Below, one piece after another: positions 16,486 to 24,309 of a DNA stretch of 29,095 bases. The number at the start of each line of letters is the position of its first letter. The stretch's first letter is position 1. The notes under the pieces were generated by a model. That model was not told the origin of the DNA. It saw only the letters and a program-made list of their open reading frames with translations, and made no database searches. The DNA is from CAMCHP01 sp036835325 (GTDB taxonomy: Bacteria; Bacteroidota; Bacteroidia; Flavobacteriales_D; Sanyastnellaceae): the NCBI GenBank assembly GCA_036835325.1, contig DAITMF010000040.1, forward strand, positions 1-29,095, read 5' to 3'. The translations under genes were made by a program, and so were the position numbers.

Positions 16486-18957
16486 TTATTCGTACCGGTA
16501 TACGCGAAAAACCCTCGGAGAGATACCTGCAAGCACTTCATACGGTATAGTACCCGCCGCTGCGGCCAATTCGTGCAGTGTGGGGCGGTCTCCAAACAAT
16601 TCGAGTTCATCGCCTTCGGCACATTCAACACCGGTTACGTCGAACATGGTCATGTCCATGCAAACGCTTCCGGTCACAGCAACCTCGTGGCCGTGTAAAT
16701 AGGCTTTGCCCTTACCGCTGCTCAGCGCACGCGGATAGCCGTCGGCATAGCCTACAGGCACGGTGGCAATGGTACGGTCATGGTCGGCAATCCCCCGCAA
16801 ACCGTAGCCAACGCTGTCTCCTGCAGCAACGTTTCGGAGCTGGGAAATACGGGTTTTCAGCGTTCCTGCGGGGAGCACTGCTTGGGTATCTTCGGTGCAT
16901 GAAGGCACGCCATAAAGCCCGATTCCCAGCCGAACCATGTCAAAATGTGCATCCGGAAAGCGAAGCAAACCGGCAGTGTTGCACAAATGCCGGGTAAATG
17001 AGTATCCTAAGCCCCGTTCCAGTCGGTCGCAAGCAGCGGTGAACCGGTCAATTTGGGTACGCGTAAAGCCGTCGTGCTCAGCTTTGTCAGCTGACGCAAG
17101 GTGGCTTAATACGCCAGTCACCCGCACCGATGGGTTGGCAACAAGCACCGAGAGCAGCTCGGTGAGTTGATCGTCGTTGAAGCCCAGTCGGTGCATGCCG
17201 GTGTCAATCTTCAGGTGAATGGGGTAGGCGTTCACGCTGCTTTCATCCAATTCCGATAGCAATGCGCGAAGCAGGCGCATGCTGTAAACCTCGGGCTCCA
17301 AACGGTGTGCAATCAACACCGGTAAGGCAGATATGTCGGGATTGAGGACAAAAATACTCGTTCGTATTCCTGCTTCGCGCAGCGCTACCCCTTCATGCAC
17401 GTAGGCCACCCCGAGGTAATCAACGCGGTTGAATTCAAGCAAAGTGGCCAGTTCAGCTCCTCCGGTGCCGTAGCCAAAGGCCTTTACCATGGCCATCACC
17501 TTGGTGCCGGGCGCAAGCTTGCTGCGGTAAAAGTTCAAGTTAGCCACCACACGGCTCATGTCGATTTCCAGTACCGACGGGTGGGCCATCAACTGCATGC
17601 GACGTACTACGCGGTCAAATCGAAACGCGGATGCTCCTTTTACCAGTACGGCTGCACTTGCAACCCATTGTTCAGGGAAATTACGTAACAGCTCTTCGGT
17701 GGTTCGAAATGCAATTACATCGTTAACTATGAATAAGTTAGAGTTCTCATAGATATCATCTCCAACGCCAATAAGAACGTCGATTGAATGGGCGTTGAGC
17801 AGCGCATTTACTTCGTTGTAGAGTGCATTCCTTGACAGTCCACTCTGTGGAATGTCGCTCAAAATAACGGCCTTGCGCTTCACATCTTTGACCCCATCAA
17901 GCGATTGCAAAGCCAACCGCAAGGCGTGCAAATCGTTGTTCCAAACGTCTGAAATAATTACACTGCCGTAGAGGCCACGTGAACGTTCGAGCCGCATTTC
18001 GGGCGTGCGCAGCAGGTTGATGCGCGACTGAATTTCAAGCGGTTCGATGCCGCGTGCACACATCACCAGTACACACGTCATGAGGTTACTCACCGATGCC
18101 CGGTCGGCAAAGGCAAAGCGCAGCGTGAACGGTGTTTGGTTGTGTTCAAGTTCAAGTTGAATGCCGCTAGCGGTGAGTTCTTTTTTACGGAGGATGAGTT
18201 CGGCCTCGCGGCCGGATGCACTCCAGGCGCAGCGTCGGCCGTTGAACCCCGTAGCGTTGAGCGCGGTGTTAACGACGTCTTCGTCGGCACAGTAGTATAC
18301 GGTTTTGCAGCGGTTGAAGAGTGTGCATTTTTCAATGGCGCGCTCTTCGTCTGAAGCAAAGTTCTCGCGGTGGGCGTCGCCGAAGTGCGTGAAAATGCCT
18401 TCGCTGGGATGGATGATGCTCTCTAGGCGCGCCATCTCTCCGGGCTCTGATATTCCGGCTTCAAAAATGCCAAGGGTGTCGCCGTGGTGAATGTCCCACA
18501 CCGAGAGCGGAACACCGATTTGGCTGTTGTAGCTGCGCGGATTGCGCACTACGCGCTCATCTTCAGAGAGCAGTTGGCCAAGCCACTCTTTTACAATGGT
18601 TTTGCCGTTGCTTCCGGTAATGGCGATGACCGGCAAGTCGAAGCGCTCGCGGTGGTAGGTCGCTAGGCGCTGCAATGCGTCGAGCACATTGGGGACCACG
18701 GCAAAGCCGGCGCCGTTGGGGAGCCCTTGAGGCAATTCATCTACCACAAAGGCTCGCACGCCGGCAGCGTAGGCCACATCAATGAAACGGTGGCCGTTGT
18801 GGCGCTCTCCGCGCAGCGCAAAAAAACACAATTGATGGCCGCCGCTGAGCAGCCTGCTATCTGTTGCAAGCCTAGTGAAACCGGCATCGTTGCCAACGGT
18901 TCGCGCCTCAGGCACCAATGTGGCGAGATCGCGCAAGGTGTAGGTGTGGCGTATCAC
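16486..18957 (-). CDS. Bifunctional UDP-MurNAc-tripeptide:D-Ala-D-Ala ligase / alanine racemase fusion
   Basis: An 823-residue cytoplasmic enzyme for peptidoglycan precursors. Residues 1-450 are a MurF/Mur-ligase module with ATP loop GSNGKT (115-120) and the NPRSYNSQIGVP substrate-site motif (139-150). Residues about 459-823 are an alanine racemase with PLP lysine K492 (MVKAFGYG), KIDTGMHRLGF (583-593), the catalytic tyrosine Y718 in VGYGLRG, PVGYADGYPR (734-743) and VCMDMTMFDV (765-774). Racemase makes D-Ala and MurF adds D-Ala-D-Ala to the UDP-MurNAc peptide, so the fusion joins linked steps. This full-length arrangement is the known Bacteroidota MurF-Alr fusion, whose MurF half is often accompanied by a separate murF elsewhere. 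The start is a GTG whose first bases overlap the tdk stop (GTGA), indicating translational coupling with tdk. Confidence 0.95.
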   Translation of the reverse strand: MIRHTYTLRDLATLVPEARTVGNDAGFTRLATDSRLLSGGHQLCFFALRGERHNGHRFIDVAYAAGVRAFVVDELPQGLPNGAGFAVVPNVLDALQRLATYHRERFDLPVIAITGSNGKTIVKEWLGQLLSEDERVVRNPRSYNSQIGVPLSVWDIHHGDTLGIFEAGISEPGEMARLESIIHPSEGIFTHFGDAHRENFASDEERAIEKCTLFNRCKTVYYCADEDVVNTALNATGFNGRRCAWSASGREAELILRKKELTASGIQLELEHNQTPFTLRFAFADRASVSNLMTCVLVMCARGIEPLEIQSRINLLRTPEMRLERSRGLYGSVIISDVWNNDLHALRLALQSLDGVKDVKRKAVILSDIPQSGLSRNALYNEVNALLNAHSIDVLIGVGDDIYENSNLFIVNDVIAFRTTEELLRNFPEQWVASAAVLVKGASAFRFDRVVRRMQLMAHPSVLEIDMSRVVANLNFYRSKLAPGTKVMAMVKAFGYGTGGAELATLLEFNRVDYLGVAYVHEGVALREAGIRTSIFVLNPDISALPVLIAHRLEPEVYSMRLLRALLSELDESSVNAYPIHLKIDTGMHRLGFNDDQLTELLSVLVANPSVRVTGVLSHLASADKAEHDGFTRTQIDRFTAACDRLERGLGYSFTRHLCNTAGLLRFPDAHFDMVRLGIGLYGVPSCTEDTQAVLPAGTLKTRISQLRNVAAGDSVGYGLRGIADHDRTIATVPVGYADGYPRALSSGKGKAYLHGHEVAVTGSVCMDMTMFDVTGVECAEGDELELFGDRPTLHELAAAAGTIPYEVLAGISPRVFRVYRYE

Positions 18958-19625
18958 AGCAGGTGGAGAGAATCAGTGTCGTTCTTCGGAAGCGAATCCT
19001 GAACGGCTTTCCGAATCGCCACAATGTCGTCGCCGGTGATGTAGCCGGGTTCAGCCATTGCCCGGTTAAACGCCTCGCGCGACAAGGGTACGTAGAGGTC
19101 TTGTTCGCCGAGCTCAACAAGCTTGTCGCTGGGCGTAAGTCGAAATGAGTGGTGCGCCAAGTTGCCGGTTTTGATGCAGATGGCGTGCACTTTGGTGACA
19201 AACTCAGCCAGTGCCAAAAGGCGCGGCATCGGGCCAAATGGCCGGCCTTTGAAGTCGAGGTCTAGCCCGGCGATGATTACACGAATTCCACGGTTGGCTA
19301 GTTCGGTGCACACGTTGGGCAACTCGTCATCGAAGAATTGTGCTTCATCAATTCCCACCACATCAACATCGCTGGTCATCAGCAGCAATTGGCCGCTATG
19401 TGGCACCGGCGTTGAGCGAATGGCGTTGCGGTTGTGGCTAACAACCTCGTCATCGCTGTAGCGTTTATCAACCAGGGGTTTGAAAATCTCAACGCGCTGG
19501 CGGGCAAACTGCGCGCGGCGCATTCGGCGGATGAGTTCTTCGGTTTTACCGGAAAACATTGATCCGCAGACCACTTCGATCCAGCCACGGGGCGCACTGC
19601 GGTTGTCGTTTTGTTCCGGAAACAT
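18954..19625 (-). CDS. tdk: Thymidine kinase (type II)
   Basis: A 223-residue cytosolic salvage enzyme that phosphorylates thymidine to dTMP with ATP. The P-loop is GSMFSGKT (21-28), the Walker B/catalytic region is GIDEAQFF (91-98, likely base Glu94), and AGLDLDFKGRPFG (119-131) is a standard TK1-family motif. The structural zinc site of TK1-type enzymes (CxxC plus CRxC) is degenerate: Cys150 remains but Thr153, Ser182 and Ala185 replace the other three cysteines. The start is fixed by a minus-strand TAACTTTG element ending five bases before the ATG. The stop overlaps the murF-alr start by four bases, so the two are co-transcribed. It is divergent from the lipoprotein gene. Confidence 0.94.
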   Translation of the reverse strand: MFPEQNDNRSAPRGWIEVVCGSMFSGKTEELIRRMRRAQFARQRVEIFKPLVDKRYSDDEVVSHNRNAIRSTPVPHSGQLLLMTSDVDVVGIDEAQFFDDELPNVCTELANRGIRVIIAGLDLDFKGRPFGPMPRLLALAEFVTKVHAICIKTGNLAHHSFRLTPSDKLVELGEQDLYVPLSREAFNRAMAEPGYITGDDIVAIRKAVQDSLPKNDTDSLHLL

Positions 19626-19630
19626 CGCTT

Positions 19631-19638
19631 CAAAGTTA
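19631..19638 (-). promoter_or_regulatory. -7 promoter element of tdk
   Basis: Minus strand reads TAACTTTG, an exact match to the Bacteroidota -7 consensus TAnnTTTG, five bases upstream of the tdk ATG. With initiation about 7 bases after the element the transcript would be nearly leaderless. The nearest candidate -33 TTG is about 27 bases further upstream, longer than usual. Confidence 0.65.
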
Positions 19639-19648
19639 GCGAAAAGCG

Positions 19649-19656
19649 TATTTTTG
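19649..19656 (+). promoter_or_regulatory. -7 promoter element of the lipoprotein-barrel cluster
   Basis: TATTTTTG matches TAnnTTTG exactly and lies 17 bases before the lipoprotein ATG. It is only 10 bases from the oppositely directed tdk element, so two polymerases could hardly occupy both at once. Confidence 0.6.
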
Positions 19657-19673
19657 AGTGAGAATCAAATGAC

Positions 19674-20084
19674 ATGAGAACAGCAATTCTGGTTGCGGCA
19701 TCTTTGATGCTGTTGGCATCATGCCAAAAGCAAGCCGGCGAAGGTGGTGCCGCGCGCGTGCGTGGCCGCGTAATCAAAGAGTTACGCTTAGTGCTTACCA
19801 ACCCTACAACAGCGGTGTCGAGCTTTCCTGCGCCCGACGAAGACGTTTGGATTCTCTATGGCGAAAGCCTTTCGCCCGATGACCGGGTGCGCACAAATTT
19901 TGACGGACTGTTTGAGTTTGAATTTTTGCGCAGGGGAGAGTACACGATTTACGTGTACAGCGATGACACGACGGGTGCACAGAACGTGGCGGCCAACCGA
20001 ATGCCCATAAAGCGCAGCTTTACCATTGATGCACGTAACGAGGAGATCGACTTAGGTGATCTTGTGATTTATGATCGGCCATAA
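19674..20084 (+). CDS. Small lipoprotein with prealbumin/CarboxypepD-like fold, function unknown
   Basis: A 136-residue protein with a lipoprotein signal peptide: hydrophobic residues 4-16 and lipobox LASC with lipidated Cys17. The mature part begins with VRGRVIKELRL and includes FDGLFEFEFLRRGEYTIYVY, the shape of a transthyretin/carboxypeptidase-regulatory-like beta-sandwich. It would sit in the cell envelope, probably at the outer membrane. Its last 14 bases overlap the DUF2490 gene, so the two are translationally coupled and likely act together. No enzymatic motif is visible and no specific function is claimed. Confidence 0.85.
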   Translation: MRTAILVAASLMLLASCQKQAGEGGAARVRGRVIKELRLVLTNPTTAVSSFPAPDEDVWILYGESLSPDDRVRTNFDGLFEFEFLRRGEYTIYVYSDDTTGAQNVAANRMPIKRSFTIDARNEEIDLGDLVIYDRP

Positions 20085-20769
20085 GCTTTTAATCGCCTTT
20101 CTTTTTTCGCTTTGCGGATGGGTGGCGCGTGCCCAATACACCGAGTACGGCGCTTGGACAGGTGTGAAGGCGAGTTACGAGGCCACCAAGCGCCTCGACT
20201 TCTCAATGGAGGTGGAAAGCCGAGTTGGAGGAGAGTTCAACCGCTACAACCAAGCGTTTTTGCAGGTTGGAGGAGCGTACCGCATCAATGAGTACCTCAA
20301 AGCGGCCATTGACTATCGCTACGCCCATCGAAACCGAGGTTTTCCCGATTTTGATCTCCGCCGCCGTGTCAACACCGATTTGATGTTCAGGATAAAGCCT
20401 GAGAAAACCCGTTACGACCTGCGTTTGCGCTACACGGCAGCACGCCGAAACACCGACGAACGCGGAACCGGTTTCGCGGAAGCCTTCCGCGTGAAGGCCG
20501 GCGCCGAGCGCAAAATCATCAAGCGCACCACACTTGACCTGTCAGGTGAGCTTTTCTGGCGTGAACGCGGCGGAGAATACGAATGGTCAGATTGGCGCTT
20601 CACCTCCGCGATCAACCGCAATTTGAAGAAAGGTCGCACCTTGACCGTGGGTTACCGCGTGCAACGCGAAGTAAACCGCCGCGACCCATTGCTTGAGCAC
20701 GTGCTTGTTTTGGGGTATGGCTTTGAAGTCTTCCGCAAGAAAAAGAAGAAAGAAGACAGCGCCCCGTAA
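20071..20769 (+). CDS. DUF2490 family outer-membrane beta-barrel protein
   Basis: A 232-residue protein with a signal peptide ending near ARAQ (residues 19-22), then alternating beta strands: EYGAWTGVKASYEATKRLDFSMEVESRVG, an aromatic/basic-rich middle, and a last strand VLVLGYGFEVF. This is the layout of DUF2490 barrels, which are common in Bacteroidota and uncharacterised. After the last strand there is an unusual lysine-rich tail (FRKKKKKEDSAP); barrels usually end on an aromatic residue. It overlaps the lipoprotein gene and is followed after 41 bases by the large barrel gene, forming an envelope cluster. Confidence 0.85.
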   Translation: MIGHKLLIAFLFSLCGWVARAQYTEYGAWTGVKASYEATKRLDFSMEVESRVGGEFNRYNQAFLQVGGAYRINEYLKAAIDYRYAHRNRGFPDFDLRRRVNTDLMFRIKPEKTRYDLRLRYTAARRNTDERGTGFAEAFRVKAGAERKIIKRTTLDLSGELFWRERGGEYEWSDWRFTSAINRNLKKGRTLTVGYRVQREVNRRDPLLEHVLVLGYGFEVFRKKKKKEDSAP

Positions 20770-20792
20770 ACCAATCGCCCAACCAAGCGCGT

Positions 20793-20800
20793 TACCTTTA
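20793..20800 (+). promoter_or_regulatory. Near-match to a -7 element before the large barrel gene
   Basis: TACCTTTA is one mismatch from TAnnTTTG and stands 10 bases before the ATG, close to the spacing seen at other starts in this window. It may provide a secondary promoter inside the cluster. No -33 TTG is evident. Confidence 0.35.
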
Positions 20801-20810
20801 CCGAACGCGC

Positions 20811-23800
20811 ATGCTCAGGCAACAAACCAAAACACTGCTGATTGTCTTCTTGCTCTTGCTGCCCTCGCTCGTCGGGGCGCAAACAGAAGCAGGTCTGCGC
20901 ACCCTCGTGGTGCCGGCAGGCGCTGACAGCGTGTACCTGGGTAACGAGGTTGTTGTGCCTTCATCCATCCACCCAAAAACAAAAAAAGAAGGCCTTCAAC
21001 TGCACTACAACCCCAAAAGCGGTTACCTGACTCTTACGCCCAGCCCCACTGAGCCTCTTGAACTTGAGTTCAGCGCACTGGGCTTTCAGCGCACCCAAGA
21101 ATTCAGAAAGAAAGATACCTTGCTGATTCGCACCGGTGAAACCGTGAATTACGTGCCGTACATTGTTCAGCGCGACCTCTTTCCCGATGCGCGCTTCGAA
21201 CAAGGCGAGCTCGTCAAGGCCGGATCAATCTCGCGCGGCATCGCCTTCGGCAACAGCCAAGACCTTGCCGTGAATTCAAATCTGAATCTGCAATTGAGCG
21301 GCAAAATCAACGAGCGATTTAGCGTGCTGGCCAGCGTCACGGATGACAACATCCCCATTCAGCCCGACGGCAATACACAGCAACTGCAAGACTTTGACCA
21401 AGTGTACATCAAGGTGTTTGATGAGTACAACACCCTCACGGCGGGTGATTTTCAAATCACCTCGAACGATACGTATTTTATGCAGTACAATAAACGCGCC
21501 AGAGGCGGCACATTTGCCACCTTTTGGGGCGATTCGCTGCACCGAACCGGCGTCACGGCCAGCGCGGCCATCAGCAAAGGCAAGTTTGCACGCAACATTG
21601 TGCAAGGTGTAGAAGGCAACCAAGGTCCGTACCGCTTGGTCGGTGCCGAAAACGAGCGCTTCATCATCATCATGGCAGGCTCTGAACGTGTTTTCATTGA
21701 CGGTCGCTTGCTCGAGCGCGGACAGGAATATGATTACGTCATCGACTACAACACAGCAGAGGTCATCTTTACCCCGAAAAACCTCATCACCAAAGACCGC
21801 CGCATTGTGGTTGAGTTCCAGTACAGCGACCGCAACTATGCCCGTGCGCTGTTGCAAGGTGGAGCAAGCGGACGTGAAGGCAAAATCGAGTGGTTTGTGC
21901 ATGCCCTTTCAGAGCAAGACAGCAAGAACCAGCCGCTGCAGCAAGACCTCAGTGCCGAAGACCGCTTCTTTTTGACCACAGTAGGCAATGACCTTTTGGG
22001 CGCTGTGCGGCCCGCCATTGACTCGGTCGCGTTTGACAGCGGCCAGGTGCTTTACGCCTTGGTTGATACCTTGGGGTATGACAGTGTGTTGGTGTTCAGC
22101 GGCAATCCGTCGCTTGCGCGTTACCGCGCCATATTCAGTTTGGTGGGCGGAGGCAATGGCGATTATGTTGAAGACGGGTTTTCAGCCAACGGCCGAATTT
22201 ACCGATGGGTTGCGCCCGACACCGTGAACAATCAAATTGTGCGGCGTGGTGATCATGCCCCGGTGCGGCAACTGGTTACGCCAAAACGGCGCACCATGCT
22301 TACTGGCGGAGCCCGCGTCACTTTCAATGCCAACCACATACTCAAGGTCGAAACCGCCCTGTCATCGCGCGACGACAACACCTTTTCAACGGTGGGCGAT
22401 GAACTGAATAATGGCACGGGTATCCGTACCGATTACCGCATTCGAAGGCCCGTGAGGCAAGGTAGTAAAACACTTGTGGGTATTGCCGTAAATCAAGAAT
22501 ACACCTCACAGCATTTCAGTGAAATTGAACGCTTTCGCAGCGTTGAGTTTGACCGCGATTGGAACGTCAGAGGCCTGCAACTGTCAGGCGACCAGCACAT
22601 TGTGCAGGCAACGGCCACGGTGGAACGCGGAGGAGAACTCAAGGCCGAAGCCGGAGGCGGATTTTTCAGTTCAGGAAGCGGGTACCGCGGCCAGCGAGCC
22701 CTTGGCAGTTTGAATTACCGCCACGAAGGCCGCCGCATTGACTGGCGAGGCAGCATGACTGAAAGCGAAGGCCTGCGCAACACCGCATTTATTCGTCAAA
22801 ACACCGATGCCGCATGGCCCATTGGGAAGCGCTTTTTGGTGGGTTACAAAGACGACTTTGAATGGAACCGATTCGTGTTGGCCGATACCTTGGCGCCCGG
22901 ATCGTACCGCTTTCACGAATGGCAAGGCTGGCTGGGCAGCCGTGAAGACCAGCGCTTTACGTGGCGCAGCTTCTACGGTCAGCGCACCGACCGTTTTCCG
23001 CGTAGCAACGGTCTGCTGTTGGCCAACGAAGCCCGCGAGTATGGAGTGGAAGGCGGGTGGAGCAGCACGAAAAACGCACGGTTTAAATGGAATGTCCGCA
23101 GACGCACCTTGGCCATCGTTGATTCAACACTCACCACTGACCGACCTGAAGAAACCTTGCTTGGCCGCATTGAAACCGGCGCCGACCTCTTCAAAGGCCT
23201 CTTTAACGGCCAGTTGTTCTACGAAACCGGGTCAGGACTTGAGCAAGCGCGGCAGTTTATTTACCTCGAAGTACCGGCAGGACAAGGCACTTACATTTGG
23301 GTGGATTACAACGGCGATGGCGTGCGCGACCTCAACGAGTTTGAAGTTGCACCCTTTCAGTACGAAGCCAACTACATACGGACGTTTGTGCCCTCTGATC
23401 AATACGTGCGCACCTACACCAATCAGTTTTCGACCACCCTGCAGTTTCAACCCGCTCGGAGGTGGTTGAACAGCACCGGCGTGAAGCGCTTTGCAGCGCG
23501 TTTCTCGAATGTATCATCGGTTCGTCTTGACCGCAAAACGTCACGCGACCGCGGACTTGACCGCTTGAATCCGCTCGAAGCCAACCTCAGCGACACAAGT
23601 TTGATTAGCCTTGGAAGCACATGGCGCAACACCCTTTCGTTTAACCGCAGCGACCCCGGATTTGGTATGGAGTACACTGCGCAAGAGGTCAAGAACCGCG
23701 CCTTGTTGGCCAACGGTTTTGAGGCCAGAGGTGACCGTTTTCACGAAGTGCGCGTGCGCAAGCGCGTAGCACCGAAGGTCACCGCCATTGTGCAGCTCAA

Positions 23801-24257
23801 AACCGGAGACCGCGGCGCAGCATCGGATTTTTTGTCGGGACGGAACTTCGAAATCGCCTATGCCGGCACCGAACCTGAACTTCAATGGCAGCCTGACAAT
23901 ACCTTCAGGCTCACTGTAAAAGGCCGTTACATCGAAAAAACAAACAACGAAGACTTCGGAGGCGAAACAGCGACCATCAGCGACGCCGGGGTACAGGCGC
24001 GGTTCTCAGACCCCGGCAAGGGCATTTTGGAGCTTCAAGCCAACCTCGTGCGCATTGCCTACGACGGAGCATCTAACAACACCCTCGCCTTCGAAATGCT
24101 CGAAAGCTTGCAACCGGGCACGAACGGCACTTGGACGGTTACCGTGCAGCGCAGCATATCGCGCAACTTGCAGCTGAACGTGCTTTACAACGGCCGATCA
24201 TCGCCTGGCGTGTCGGTGATTCATGTGGGTTCGGTGCAGCTCAGGGCGACGTTTTGA
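20811..24257 (+). CDS. Large outer-membrane beta-barrel protein of unknown function
   Basis: An 1148-residue exported protein. Signal peptide residues 1-24 (ending VGAQ). The N-terminal part (about 25-115) is a small beta domain, followed by GSISRGIAFGNSQDLAVNS and SVTDDNIPIQPDGNTQQLQ, then FDQVYIKVFDEYNTLTAGDF. The rest is dominated by alternating polar/aromatic strands with Arg- and Gly-rich turns, as in a large barrel, ending in VSVIHVGSVQLRATF, a typical barrel-terminal strand with final Phe. A calcium-loop-like motif DYNGDGVRDLNEFE starts at Asp832. The SRGI.FGN.Q..VNS.LNLQLSGK stretch recalls very large T9SS SprA-like barrels, but this protein is about half their size and I do not assign it to them. 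It lies downstream of the lipoprotein and DUF2490 genes. Function unknown. Confidence 0.85.
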   Translation: MLRQQTKTLLIVFLLLLPSLVGAQTEAGLRTLVVPAGADSVYLGNEVVVPSSIHPKTKKEGLQLHYNPKSGYLTLTPSPTEPLELEFSALGFQRTQEFRKKDTLLIRTGETVNYVPYIVQRDLFPDARFEQGELVKAGSISRGIAFGNSQDLAVNSNLNLQLSGKINERFSVLASVTDDNIPIQPDGNTQQLQDFDQVYIKVFDEYNTLTAGDFQITSNDTYFMQYNKRARGGTFATFWGDSLHRTGVTASAAISKGKFARNIVQGVEGNQGPYRLVGAENERFIIIMAGSERVFIDGRLLERGQEYDYVIDYNTAEVIFTPKNLITKDRRIVVEFQYSDRNYARALLQGGASGREGKIEWFVHALSEQDSKNQPLQQDLSAEDRFFLTTVGNDLLGAVRPAIDSVAFDSGQVLYALVDTLGYDSVLVFSGNPSLARYRAIFSLVGGGNGDYVEDGFSANGRIYRWVAPDTVNNQIVRRGDHAPVRQLVTPKRRTMLTGGARVTFNANHILKVETALSSRDDNTFSTVGDELNNGTGIRTDYRIRRPVRQGSKTLVGIAVNQEYTSQHFSEIERFRSVEFDRDWNVRGLQLSGDQHIVQATATVERGGELKAEAGGGFFSSGSGYRGQRALGSLNYRHEGRRIDWRGSMTESEGLRNTAFIRQNTDAAWPIGKRFLVGYKDDFEWNRFVLADTLAPGSYRFHEWQGWLGSREDQRFTWRSFYGQRTDRFPRSNGLLLANEAREYGVEGGWSSTKNARFKWNVRRRTLAIVDSTLTTDRPEETLLGRIETGADLFKGLFNGQLFYETGSGLEQARQFIYLEVPAGQGTYIWVDYNGDGVRDLNEFEVAPFQYEANYIRTFVPSDQYVRTYTNQFSTTLQFQPARRWLNSTGVKRFAARFSNVSSVRLDRKTSRDRGLDRLNPLEANLSDTSLISLGSTWRNTLSFNRSDPGFGMEYTAQEVKNRALLANGFEARGDRFHEVRVRKRVAPKVTAIVQLKTGDRGAASDFLSGRNFEIAYAGTEPELQWQPDNTFRLTVKGRYIEKTNNEDFGGETATISDAGVQARFSDPGKGILELQANLVRIAYDGASNNTLAFEMLESLQPGTNGTWTVTVQRSISRNLQLNVLYNGRSSPGVSVIHVGSVQLRATF

Positions 24258-24309
24258 TGGGTTATTTTGATAGACGCACAGCACCTCATCCATCGCCATA
24301 AAGAAAAAA
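24258..24309. other. Short convergent intergenic gap
   Basis: Fifty-two bases separate the stop codons of the large barrel gene and the substrate-binding-like gene. No convincing terminator hairpin is visible. A CATCCATC (24286-24293) faintly echoes the GGATGGATGG motif found elsewhere. Confidence 0.4.

Noticed and set aside
20811..24257. Calling the large barrel SprA/Sov
   Set aside because: Some motifs are reminiscent, but it is about half the length of SprA and the match cannot be confirmed by eye.
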